From NCBI RefSeq assembly GCF_014773265.1, contig NZ_JACWMY010000017.1, positions 1 to 64,000 on the forward strand: a DNA stretch of 64,000 bases, written 5' to 3'. The position numbers and the translations under genes were made by a program. Shown here in pieces: positions 9,339 to 17,600 of this stretch. Under the pieces are notes generated by a model, which saw nothing but the letters and a program-made list of their open reading frames with translations, searched no databases and was not told where the DNA came from. How positions within the stretch are numbered: position 1 is the stretch's first letter; each line of letters begins with the position of its first letter. The DNA comes from Mucilaginibacter pankratovii. Lineage in GTDB: Bacteria; Bacteroidota; Bacteroidia; Sphingobacteriales; Sphingobacteriaceae.

Positions 9339-9452
9339 GTTTATACGAATTTGGGACAAGTTGATATTGAAAGTTATTTTACGCCGTGTAACGTCATTCT
9401 TGGCATGGTATTTATCCTATAGTTAATTCAATAAACCATTAAATAAATTATT

Positions 9453-9863
9453 ATGAAAAGGATCATCTTAACACTGGCCGTTATCGGTTCGTTTGCCATA
9501 GGTACAGCCGTTGCCCAGGTAACACCCAATCCCGTTATTAAAAAAGACTCCGTAGTAAAACCAAGACAAAAGGTAACGCCGGCAAAACCGGTTACACCTA
9601 CTACACCGGTTACACCAACCACGCCGACCACACCTACTATGCCAACGGTGCCTACAACACCTACCATACCAAATAGCCCGACTAACCCTACAAACCCGAG
9701 CTATCCAACAACGCCAACAAATCCTACGGTGCCAACAACACCTACGAGCCCAACAGTGCCAACTACACCTGCACCGGTGCCTACTACGCCTACGCCAACA
9801 ACACCAACAGTGCCTACTACACCTACCGCGCCAACAACGCCACCCGTTAAGCCAGGCAAATAA
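9453..9863 (+). CDS. Secreted Pro/Thr-rich repeat protein
   Basis: A 136-residue protein with a clear signal peptide (MKRIILTLAVIGSFAIGTAVA, cleavage before QVTP). A Lys-containing linker (about 22-45) is followed by about 85 residues of PTTPT/PTNPT/PTVPT repeats ending in PPVKPGK. The repeat would be an extended, rigid, possibly glycosylated or surface-exposed stalk; no enzymatic domain exists. The unit is about 12-15 bp at DNA level, so length variation between strains is plausible. It is flanked by terminators on both sides and so forms its own transcription unit. The opposite-strand frame here is a low-complexity artefact. Confidence 0.75.
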   Translation: MKRIILTLAVIGSFAIGTAVAQVTPNPVIKKDSVVKPRQKVTPAKPVTPTTPVTPTTPTTPTMPTVPTTPTIPNSPTNPTNPSYPTTPTNPTVPTTPTSPTVPTTPAPVPTTPTPTTPTVPTTPTAPTTPPVKPGK

Positions 9864-9880
9864 TAATAGCATTTAAACAA

Positions 9881-9915
9881 AAACAGGCCGCTGCATTTTT
9901 TGCAGCGGCCTGTTT
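9881..9915. terminator. Bidirectional terminator between convergent genes
   Basis: A perfect 15-bp stem (AAACAGGCCGCTGCA and its complement) around a TTTTT loop, ending in T runs on both strands. It sits 17 bp after the Pro/Thr protein stop and 20 bp before the end of the minus-strand SRPBCC gene. Confidence 0.92.
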
Positions 9916-9935
9916 TGCTTTACAAAGTTTTGTGA

Positions 9936-10367
9936 TTATTGCTCTTCTACAAATTTCTTCAAACTTTCACCCAGGATGTAGTTCCAGCCTTTGCTAAAGC
10001 TCGATATGGCGAAATCCGGTCCATTTTGCGGCATCGTTTCCAGCCCGGTATGAGTTATCCTCACCAATGTTTTATCACCCTCGGGGAAAAGCTCAAAACT
10101 CACTTCCGAATCGCCTGGGAAGCCCTCGTAGCGCCAGGTGTAGCTTAGTTTTTTTTCAGGCTCAACAGAGGTTACGCGGCAAAGGTGTATATATTTTTCG
10201 CCGGTGCTGCCCTGTCCGGCAAAACTAAACTCAAAGCCAACGCGGGGTTCAAAGCTTTCGAGTTTAAAATACCATTTTTTCATTTTTTCGTTATCGGTTA
10301 GGGCTTCCCAAACCTTGCTTGTCGGCGCATTCAGCGTGCGCTCCACTATCAGCGGTTGTGTTTCCAT
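9936..10367 (-). CDS. SRPBCC/AHSA1-domain protein
   Basis: A 143-residue cytoplasmic START-like (SRPBCC) protein of the AHSA1 type. It begins with the characteristic IVERTLNAPTSKVWEALTD strand-helix and contains SYTWRYEGFPGDSEVSFEL and the C-terminal FSKGWNYILGESLKKFVEE helix over the ligand cavity. The ligand is unknown. It is the second gene of a two-gene operon, starting 6 bp after the stop of the ArsR-type regulator, a pairing that recurs widely in bacteria and suggests that the regulator controls it. Confidence 0.9.
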   Translation of the reverse strand: METQPLIVERTLNAPTSKVWEALTDNEKMKKWYFKLESFEPRVGFEFSFAGQGSTGEKYIHLCRVTSVEPEKKLSYTWRYEGFPGDSEVSFELFPEGDKTLVRITHTGLETMPQNGPDFAISSFSKGWNYILGESLKKFVEEQ

Positions 10368-10373
10368 AATTAT

Positions 10374-10694
10374 TTAAGGTTGTTTAGTTTTTTCTTCGTC
10401 CAAAAAGCTTTCCAGTGCATCCAGTTTATCATTCCAGAAGTTGCGGTATTGAGCGGCCCAGTCTTCTACCAGCTTCAGTTTTTTGAAATTTGCCTGGCAA
10501 AAACGCTCGCGTCCATGTTGTTTCATCACTACCAAACCGCATTCCGTTAATATGCGGATGTGTTTAGATATTGCCGGCCGGCTGATATCAAACTTATCAG
10601 CAACCGCATTCAGGTTGAGCTGTTGCGATGCCAGCAGGCTGATGATCTCGCGGCGGGTAGGGTCGGCAATGGCCTGGAATACGTCTCTTCTCAT
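10374..10694 (-). CDS. ArsR-family transcriptional regulator
   Basis: A 106-residue winged-helix repressor. The N-terminus MRRDVFQAIADPTRREIISLLA and the recognition-helix region DKFDISRPAISKHIRILTECGLV are typical of the ArsR family. No cysteine pair of the metal-sensing type (ELCVCDL) is visible, so this belongs to the non-metal branch that accompanies SRPBCC proteins. It is first in an operon with the SRPBCC gene. Two dyad-symmetric sites overlap its own promoter (10709-10756), pointing to autorepression. Confidence 0.92.
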   Translation of the reverse strand: MRRDVFQAIADPTRREIISLLASQQLNLNAVADKFDISRPAISKHIRILTECGLVVMKQHGRERFCQANFKKLKLVEDWAAQYRNFWNDKLDALESFLDEEKTKQP

Positions 10695-10708
10695 AAAAAC
10701 AGGCTATA

Positions 10709-10756
10709 TGAAACCTTTCGGTTACAAATATATGTGAAACCTTTTGGTTACGCAAA
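10709..10756 (-). promoter_or_regulatory. Promoter and twin operators of the ArsR-SRPBCC operon
   Basis: On the minus strand, TTTG (10753-10756) and TATATTTG (10725-10732) are separated by exactly 20 bp, a full match to the Bacteroidota -33/-7 promoter. Two 17-bp repeats of TGAAACCTTT(T/C)GGTTAC, each with an AACC-N4-GGTT dyad, lie at 10735-10751 (filling the spacer) and 10709-10725 (at the start point), 26 bp apart. Binding of the ArsR dimer at both sites would block transcription. Confidence 0.75.
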
Positions 10757-10917
10757 GTATTTTTATAAAAAAAGCAATTGATGAAAAAGTCAATTTGAAT
10801 TTAAGATGGAAGGGTTGTGTTGGATGGTGTTTTTTGAGATTGTTGTCGGTTTTGTTGTCGGTTTGTTAGTTTAAAACGGCTGACGGTAATTATTCTGTGT
10901 CTTACACTATTAATAAT

Positions 10918-10998
10918 GGCGTTCCCTGCGGGCCAGGCTTTCCGCTCATACTGCGCAGGCATTAGCCACAGGCCGGTATCCGCTGCAATCCTTAACGC
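10918..10998. repeat. GC-rich dispersed-type intergenic element
   Basis: An 81-bp block starting GGCGTTCCCTGCGGG and ending CCTTAACGC is clearly GC-richer than its surroundings and has no open frame. On the minus strand it reads GCGTTAAGGATTGCAGCGG to AGGGAACGCC, with complementary GGCGTT / AACGC ends. It resembles, from memory, a repeat family found many times in Bacteroidota genomes. No second copy is in this window. Confidence 0.5.
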
Positions 10999-11050
10999 AA
11001 CTTGCGGAATTTATTAAAAAACATATACTTACCTAAAAGTTGTGCTAATA

Positions 11051-12109
11051 CTAAGCAACACCAAGCGCGGCGAATATCTCTTTCATAGAAAAACGGGCCC
11101 CGCAAACATGTTCATCGGCAGCGCCATAGTACATCGTAATGGTGTCGCCGTCGTCCTCCAAAATATGCCCGTTAGTAAATACCACGTGGCCGAAAAAGCC
11201 GGTTAGTTCATATGGCTCAGATGGTACCATAATGGGTTCCTCTGTGCGAGCTATGACTTTGTACGGGTCGTTCAAATCTAAAAGGAAGGCACCCAGGCAA
11301 TACTGGTGCTCGTAATTGGCGCCGTGATAGATTTCCAGCCAGCCCTTTTCGGTTTTGATAGGGGAGCAGCCTGCACCTACACGGGCGCGGTCCCACATAT
11401 TGCCGCGGGTTTTAACAATGCATTGATGATTGCCCCAATGCACTCCATCGGGCGATTGGGCCAGCCAGATGTAGTTACCGCCGATATCCACACTGCTTGG
11501 GCGGTGCAGGGCGTAGAATAGGCCATCTATCTTTTCCTCAAAAATGGCGCAGTCCTTATTATGCGGTGGCAATATCATGCCGTGCTCTTCAAAAGTTTTC
11601 CAGTCGGTAGTGGTACGCATACCCACGCCTACGCCGCTATCGCTTACAGCCGTAAAGGTGAGATAGAATTTATCATCAAGATGCGTAACACGGCAATCCT
11701 CTATCCCGAAAGTTTGCAGCGGCCCCTTACCAACGAGGTATTGGTAGCCTTCGGGCTGATAAAATTTTACGCCGTCATCGCTGCAAAGCAGGCGCAGGTG
11801 CGATAAGGTAGTGAGGTAATCTACACCTTTATATTTAACTACGCGTGCGTCTGAGGCGATCAGGTCAGCATCATTAAGGGCTATTTCCATAATTTTAGTT
11901 TCGCCGGTAGCCGTTAATATTGGGAAGGAAACCATCACCGCAGTTTGCTCTGGCCGCTCGGCAACCCGTACCAGCAGCCAGGTTTTCCCCTCGAACCTGA
12001 ACACGCCCGGATTGAGCAGGCAAGCGATGTGCAGCCCGTCGAGGCTTGGTTTTAAATGAGCAGGGGATAATAAGGGGTTCTGCGAGAAACGTTTTGCAAG
12101 ATCTGCCAT
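11051..12109 (-). CDS. GH130 family mannoside phosphorylase/mannosidase
   Basis: A 352-residue cytoplasmic five-bladed propeller enzyme of family GH130 (DUF377), without a signal peptide. Family motifs seen are SDARVVKYKG, FGIEDCRV (the conserved Asp acting as proton donor), NKDCAIFEEKI and the ALHRPSS segment involved in phosphate or substrate binding, ending in the typical DTITMYYGAADEHV blade. The family phosphorolyses or hydrolyses beta-mannosides (for example Man-GlcNAc or Man-Glc). Whether this one is a phosphorylase or a hydrolase cannot be decided by eye. It would fit breakdown of N-glycan cores released by the mannan locus 20 kb away, but that link is inference. Single-gene unit. Confidence 0.85.
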   Translation of the reverse strand: MADLAKRFSQNPLLSPAHLKPSLDGLHIACLLNPGVFRFEGKTWLLVRVAERPEQTAVMVSFPILTATGETKIMEIALNDADLIASDARVVKYKGVDYLTTLSHLRLLCSDDGVKFYQPEGYQYLVGKGPLQTFGIEDCRVTHLDDKFYLTFTAVSDSGVGVGMRTTTDWKTFEEHGMILPPHNKDCAIFEEKIDGLFYALHRPSSVDIGGNYIWLAQSPDGVHWGNHQCIVKTRGNMWDRARVGAGCSPIKTEKGWLEIYHGANYEHQYCLGAFLLDLNDPYKVIARTEEPIMVPSEPYELTGFFGHVVFTNGHILEDDGDTITMYYGAADEHVCGARFSMKEIFAALGVA

Positions 12110-12333
12110 AAGTTTACACGGTTAGTGTGTATGGCTAACAGGCGGGGTTGAAGATAGGTTTGGAAAAGTTTGAAATAGGAACGATGTGAATGCTGTTGTT
12201 AACTGTTGTGGCTTTTCATTCTATTAATTTCTTAATTCCAAAAATTCGAGTTCAAAAAAGGGAACAATAGTAAACCAAGTTGACTTATTTTTTTTCATGA
12301 CAATTAAATTATACGGAGTTTAATTTATCGCTG

Positions 12334-12355
12334 TACATTTGCTTAACACTGTTAA
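12334..12355 (+). promoter_or_regulatory. tetR promoter box and operator
   Basis: TACATTTG (12334-12341) matches TAnnTTTG. The 13-bp palindrome TTAACACTGTTAA (12343-12355) follows immediately, where transcription should begin, 25 bp before the tetR ATG. The same palindrome recurs upstream of the efflux genes, which indicates autoregulation by TetR. Confidence 0.7.
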
Positions 12356-12380
12356 ATGATTTAATAGCAGTTAAGACACA

Positions 12381-12983
12381 ATGGCAAGTAAAGACAGAAT
12401 ATTGAGATTAAAGGAAGAAACCAGGGTAAATATCCTGGAAGCCGCTCTTGATATTGTTAAGGAAGAAGGATGGCAGGCGCTAAGCATGCGCAAGATTGCC
12501 GACAAGATAGAATACACAGCTCCTATAATATATGAATACTTTGCTAACAAGGAGGCTATCCTGTTAGAGTTGAACCGCCAGGGTTACCTTAAACTGGCAA
12601 AAGAACTTCAGCAGGCGAAGGACGCACACGCTACGCCGGCGGAACAGTTAGAAGCTATGTGGCTTACTTACTGGAACTTTGCTTTTGCAAATAAAGAGCT
12701 CTACCAGGGCATGTTTGGTATTACTACCAGCTGTGCCTGCGAAATGGTGAATAAACTACCGGAGGCCGAACTACCCTGGGACATCATCACAGCATCTATC
12801 GGCGAGCTAATGAAGATCGAAGATATGGATTCCGAGATCATCTGTACCAAATATTACACGTTTTGGTCTATTGTACACGGGTTGGTATCTATCAACCTGC
12901 TGGATAGAGGTAACAGCGACGCCATAAACAGGCAGGTATTAAGAGATGCCATCACCGGCATTATCAGGAGTATAACTCCGTAA
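12381..12983 (+). CDS. TetR/AcrR-family regulator of the efflux operon
   Basis: A 200-residue one-component regulator. The N-terminal helix-turn-helix (about residues 12-58: TRVNILEAALDIVKEEGW, ALSMRKIADKIEYTAPIIYEYFANKEAIL) is a standard TetR DNA-binding domain. The C-terminal half, with a WLTYWNFAFANKELYQGMFG segment, resembles the TetR_C_33/WHG-type ligand domain. It lies directly upstream of, and in the same direction as, an RND efflux operon and shares its palindrome, so it very likely represses the pump until a toxic ligand binds. The ligand is unknown. Confidence 0.92.
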   Translation: MASKDRILRLKEETRVNILEAALDIVKEEGWQALSMRKIADKIEYTAPIIYEYFANKEAILLELNRQGYLKLAKELQQAKDAHATPAEQLEAMWLTYWNFAFANKELYQGMFGITTSCACEMVNKLPEAELPWDIITASIGELMKIEDMDSEIICTKYYTFWSIVHGLVSINLLDRGNSDAINRQVLRDAITGIIRSITP

Positions 12984-13017
12984 ATTTTTTAACTAATAAT
13001 ATACAGTGTTAAATAAT

Positions 13018-13030
13018 CTAACGCTGTTAA
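13018..13030 (+). promoter_or_regulatory. TetR operator 2
   Basis: CTAACGCTGTTAA matches the tetR operator TTAACACTGTTAA at 11 of 13 positions. With the preceding ACAGTGTTA (13003-13011) it forms a second dyad of the same half-sites. Confidence 0.55.
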
Positions 13031-13104
13031 ATAATTGTAATCTTATTATTAACTTTTAACAAATACAGCTATGGAAACAAACTCACACTCATCATACCAA
13101 TCGG

Positions 13105-13117
13105 TTAACACTGTTAA
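13105..13117 (+). promoter_or_regulatory. TetR operator 3
   Basis: TTAACACTGTTAA is an exact copy of the palindrome in front of tetR, 190 bp before the adaptor ATG. A degenerate half-site, TTTAATGGTGTT, follows at 13121-13132. Confidence 0.7.
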
Positions 13118-13307
13118 ACAGTTTAATGGTGTTGTAATATATAAATCAGCTCGATGTCGTTAGCTCCGCTGCAGGCACCAAAAAACATCTACCTACAAAA
13201 CAGAATACCACAATACGAATACAATGAATTACTCAAACGAATCCATATATATTAATAGCCTCCGGGCAACATTTAATCCTACTAACTCACGCTCAAAATT
13301 AATCATC

Positions 13308-14447
13308 ATGAAAAGTATCTTAATAGCCATTATAGCGATAGCACTCTTCAGCTGCTCGCCAAAACAAGAAGCGGCGCAGGCCCCCGCGCCGCCGGCTTTA
13401 CCGGTTTCAACCATATTAGCCGGTACCCAAACCACTTACCAGGAATATCCTGCCTCTATTGAAGGCACTGTTAACGTAGAGATACGCCCACAGGTAAGCG
13501 GCGCTTTAGATAAAGTATTTGTAGACGAAGGCGCGTTTGTTTCTGCCGGTCAGCCGATATTTAAAATAAACGAACAACCTTACCGCGCAGCTTTAAACAA
13601 CGCGCTGGCAGCCTTACATGCAGCTGAAGCCGCTGCAGGCAACGCGCAGCTGGAGGTTGATAAACTTACCCCGCTGGTTGCCAACAAAGTGGTATCAGAT
13701 TACCAGCTGAAAACAGCTAAAGCAGCTTACCAGGTTGCCAAAGCCAATATCGAATCGGCAAAGGCAAACGTATCTACCGCTCAAATAAACGTAGGTTATA
13801 CGCTGATAAAAGCGCCCGTTAGCGGTTACATTGGCAGGCTGATCAAAAAACAGGGAAGCCTGGTTTCGCCGCAGGATGTTGATGCACTAACCCAATTATC
13901 TGATGTGCATGATGTGCATGTGTACTTCTCTTTAGGCGAAAAGGATTTCGTGGCCTTTAAAGAGCAATACCCCGGCACAACATTAAAAGATAAGCTTAAG
14001 CAATTGCCGGCCGTTGCCTTGCTGCTATCAGATAACAGCGAATACGCAAAAGAAGGCCACATAGATATGATAGACGGCCAGTTTGATAAAACTACCGGCG
14101 CTATCACCTTAAGGGCCAGCTTCAGCAACCCGCAGGGCCTCTTACGCAGCGGCAACACAGGCAAAATTCGTTTGAGCCTGCCACACAAGGATGCGCTTAT
14201 TGTGCCCGAATCTGCTACTGTAGAAATGCAGGACAAGGTGTTTGTTTGGGCTGTGGCTGATAGCAATAAGGTGAAAAAACTGCCAATTACCATCGAAGGT
14301 AAAAGCGGTAATAACTACCTGGTTAGAAGCGGCATAAAAGCCGGCGACCGCATAGTACTTTCCGGTATCGATAAATTGCAGGAAGGCGCGGTGATAAAAC
14401 CGGAACCGGTTGCAGCCGATAAAGCGGTAGCTGTAGCAAAAAACTAA
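13308..14447 (+). CDS. RND efflux periplasmic adaptor lipoprotein
   Basis: Membrane fusion protein of the AcrA/MexA type, 379 residues from the start chosen here. This start gives a proper lipoprotein signal (MKSILIAIIAIALFSCSPK, lipobox LFSC). An in-frame ATG 84 bp upstream would bury that signal and is rejected. Domains in order: beta-barrel strand, lipoyl half (VEIRPQVSGALDKVFVDEGAFVSAGQPIF), a short alpha-helical hairpin (about 90-165), second lipoyl half (YTLIKAPVSGYIGRLIKKQGSLVSP), beta-barrel and membrane-proximal domain ending in GIKAGDRIVLSGIDKLQEGAVIKP. It is the first gene of the tripartite pump and bridges the pump and the outer-membrane factor. Confidence 0.93.
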   Translation: MKSILIAIIAIALFSCSPKQEAAQAPAPPALPVSTILAGTQTTYQEYPASIEGTVNVEIRPQVSGALDKVFVDEGAFVSAGQPIFKINEQPYRAALNNALAALHAAEAAAGNAQLEVDKLTPLVANKVVSDYQLKTAKAAYQVAKANIESAKANVSTAQINVGYTLIKAPVSGYIGRLIKKQGSLVSPQDVDALTQLSDVHDVHVYFSLGEKDFVAFKEQYPGTTLKDKLKQLPAVALLLSDNSEYAKEGHIDMIDGQFDKTTGAITLRASFSNPQGLLRSGNTGKIRLSLPHKDALIVPESATVEMQDKVFVWAVADSNKVKKLPITIEGKSGNNYLVRSGIKAGDRIVLSGIDKLQEGAVIKPEPVAADKAVAVAKN

Positions 14448-14455
14448 ATAAGGGC

Positions 14456-14536
14456 AGCCTCACCCTGCGCTCTCCAAAGGAGAGGTTCAAAAAATTCTTA
14501 AGTCCCTCTCCAAAAGAGAGGGGTTAGGGTGAGGCT
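14456..14536. repeat. Intercistronic inverted repeat, copy A
   Basis: GCCTCACCCT ... AGGGTGAGGC outer arms enclose two inner hairpins of the CTCTCCAAAGGAGAG type. It is the same architecture as copy B (17877-17962) on the other side of the pump gene. A further inverted repeat (14558-14575 with 14621-14639, AGAACCAGGG / CCCTGGTTCT) follows before the next start codon. Confidence 0.85.
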
Positions 14537-14661
14537 AAAATAAAAAACTCAAGACAAAAGACACAAGAACCAGGGGTAAGGTATAGGGGATATGGAGAGG
14601 AGACCGTGAGGTATCTTGCTCCCTGGTTCTTCCTGTCTTTGCTTCTACAAAAATCAAAGCC

Positions 14662-17600
14662 ATGTTTCAAAAATTTATAGAACGGCCGGTACTATCAACA
14701 GTTATCTCCATATTGTTGGTGATTGTGGGTATCCTCGGCCTTACCAAACTGCCCTTAGAGCGTTTCCCTAATATTGCCCCGCCGGCAGTATTGGTAACCG
14801 CAGCCTACCCGGGTGCCAATGCCGAAACCATATTACGTTCGGTAACACCTTCCCTCGAGGAAGCAATTAACGGTGTGGAGAATATGACCTACATGACCTC
14901 TACCGCCAGTAACGATGGTTCGCTGGGCATTACCGTATACTTTAAACAAGGAACCAACCCCGATCAGGCGGCCGTAAACGTGCAAAACCGCGTTTCGCAG
15001 GCTACAAGCCAACTGCCTGCCGAGGTTGTGCAATATGGTATCACCACCACCAAACAGCAAAATAGCTTTATTGGTGCGCTGGCTATTTATACGGAGGATA
15101 CCACAAAGTTCGACCAAACCTTTGTAGCCAACTACGCGCAGATAAACATTATACCCGAGATAAAACGTATCCCCGGTGTGGGTTCGGCGCAGGTATTTGG
15201 CGGCGTTAAGGATTACAGCATGCGTGTTTGGTTGAATCCGGCGCAAATGGCAACTTACAAAATTACCCCTGCCGAAGTAATGGCCGCCATACAGGACAAA
15301 AACCTGGAGGCTGCCCCAGGCCGTTTCGGCGAGCGCAGCGACCAATCGTTCGAGTATGTAATTAAATATAAAGGTAAGTTAACCAAGCCCGAAGAATACC
15401 AGAACATTGCCATCCGTGCCAACGCCGATGGCAGCGTACTGCACCTTAAAGATGTGGCACGTGTAGAACTGGGTGCTTATTCTTACAATAGCTACAGCAA
15501 CCTTAACGGGCACGATGGTGTTATCGTTGGTATCATCCAGTTATCAGGATCCAACGCCAACGAGATCCAGATCCAGATTGATAAGCTGATGGAGAAAGCC
15601 TCAAAAAGTTTCCCTCCGGGCATCAAATACAACCAGTTCTACCGTACCAAAACCGATCTTGATGAATCTATCAACCAGGTTGAGCACACTTTGATAGAAG
15701 CTTTTGTGCTGGTATTCATCGTGGTGTTTATATTCCTGCAAGATTTTAGGTCTACGCTTATACCGGCCATTGCGGTGCCTGTGGCCATTATTGGTACCTT
15801 CTTTTTCATGAACCTTTTCGGGTTCTCTGTTAACTTGTTAACCCTGTTTGCATTGGTGCTTGCCATTGGTATTGTGGTGGATGATGCCATTGTGGTGGTT
15901 GAGGCCGTTCACTCCAAAATGGAGCACGACCCAAGTCTTAGCCCTAAAAAGGCAACCAGCGAAGCGATGCACGAAATTACCGGCGCTATCATATCTATTA
16001 CCCTGGTGATGGCTGCGGTGTTCCTGCCGGTGAGTTTCATGTCTGGTTCCACAGGTATTTTCTACAAGCAGTTTGCCTTAACCATGGCCATAGCCATTAT
16101 TATCTCAGCTGTTAACGCTTTAACTTTAAGCCCGGCCCTTGCTGCTTTGTTTTTAAAGAACAAACATACTGCCAATGGCGAGGCAGCGCCTAAAAAAGGC
16201 TTTGCAGATAAGTTTTACGCAGGTTTTAATGGTAGCTTCAACTACATCACCGATAGGTATGTTGGCGGCATAAAAGTGCTTATTAAAAATAAATGGGTAA
16301 GTATGGCCGGCCTCGCTGTACTAATTGCTGTTACCGTGTTTATGGTGAACAGAACCAAAACAGGCTTTATCCCTACCGAAGACCAGGGTTTTGTGGCCGT
16401 AGCGGTATCTACACCATCCGGAACCTCTCTAAGCGGTACCAACAAGATATTTAAACAAGCCGAAGATCAGCTGAAAACGCTGCCATCTGCAAGGTTTGTT
16501 ACAGCTTTATCGGGCTTTAACTTCCTTACGCAGTCGAGCAGCCCCTCTGCCGGTGTTATATTCCTTTTGCTGAAACCTACCGACGAAAGGGGCGATGTGA
16601 AGAACATCGATGAGATTCAGAATATTGTAAGGGGCAAGCTGGGCGCTGTACCGGGTGGTACGTTCTTCGTGTTCAGTTTCCCTACCGTTCCGGGCTTCAG
16701 CAATGTGGAAGCGTTAGATGTAATGCTGCAGGATAAAACCAATGGCAAGCTGGATAAATTCAGTGCCGTGGCCAATAACTTTATTGCCAAGGTAATGCAG
16801 AAACCAGCCGTTGCTTACGCATTTACATCGTACAAGGCCGATTACCCGCAATTGCAATTAGAAATTGATGACGATAAAGCCAGCCAATTGGGCGTAAATG
16901 TAAAGGACATTCTTTCAACAATGCAGGCCTATTTTGGAACGGCGCAGGCTTCGGACTTTAACCGCTTTGGTAAATACTACCGCGTAGTGGTGCAGGCTGA
17001 TGCAGCTGACCGTACCGACCCGACTACTATCGACCGGGTGTTTGTGAAAAACAACAGAGGCGAAACCGTGCCGATAAACACGTTGGTAAAACTTACCCGG
17101 GTTTACGGTTCCGAAACAGCTTCGCGCTATAACCTGTTCAACTCTATCCAGGTGAACGCCATTCCTAAACCGGGCTACAGTTCGGGCGATGCTATTAAAG
17201 CAATCGAGGAAACTGCCAAAGAGGAACTTCCGGAAGGATTTACCTATGAGTTCTCGGGCCAAACCCGCGAAGAGATCTCATCGGGCGGGCAATCAACCGT
17301 GGTATTCCTGCTGTGTTTGGTATTCGTGTACTTCCTGCTATCGGCACAGTATGAAAGTTATATCCTGCCATTGGCAGTAATACTTTCTATCCCTACAGGT
17401 ATCTTCGGTGTGTTTGCAGTACTGGGCTTAACCGGTATCGAAAACAACATCTATGTACAGGTAGCGCTTATTATGCTCATTGGTTTACTGGCCAAGAACG
17501 CCATCCTGATCGTAGAGTTTGCGGTGCAAAAACGGCGTAACGGGATGAGCCTGGTTGACGCAGCCATTGAGGCATCGCGCCAAAGGATCCGTCCAATTGT

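Larger units (their letters stand above)
10695..11050. other. Intergenic stretch between arsR-type gene and GH130 gene
   Basis: About 356 bp. It contains the arsR promoter and operators (10709-10756) and a GC-rich dispersed-type repeat (10918-10998). No further gene is supported. Confidence 0.6.
12984..13307. other. Leader between tetR and the efflux operon
   Basis: About 324 bp with two TetR-type operators and the start region of the efflux operon. A 30-codon frame (13071-13163) overlaps the second operator and is not supported as a gene. No terminator is seen after tetR, so read-through into the pump genes is possible. Confidence 0.6.

Noticed and set aside
9468..9872. A 134-codon Cys/Arg/Trp-rich frame on the minus strand
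   Set aside because: It is the antisense of the Pro/Thr repeat gene; its composition is dictated by the repeat and no start or family supports it.
13071..13163. A 30-codon frame (METNSHSSYQS...) between tetR and the adaptor gene
   Set aside because: It overlaps the TetR operator at 13105, has no recognisable features and is likely chance in a leader region.
13224..13307. Upstream in-frame start for the RND adaptor
   Set aside because: It would put 28 residues before a clear lipoprotein signal peptide; the ATG at 13308 is preferred.
14456..14536. CRISPR-like or tandem array in the efflux operon
   Set aside because: The units are inverted, not direct, repeats with no regular spacers; they are hairpin elements.
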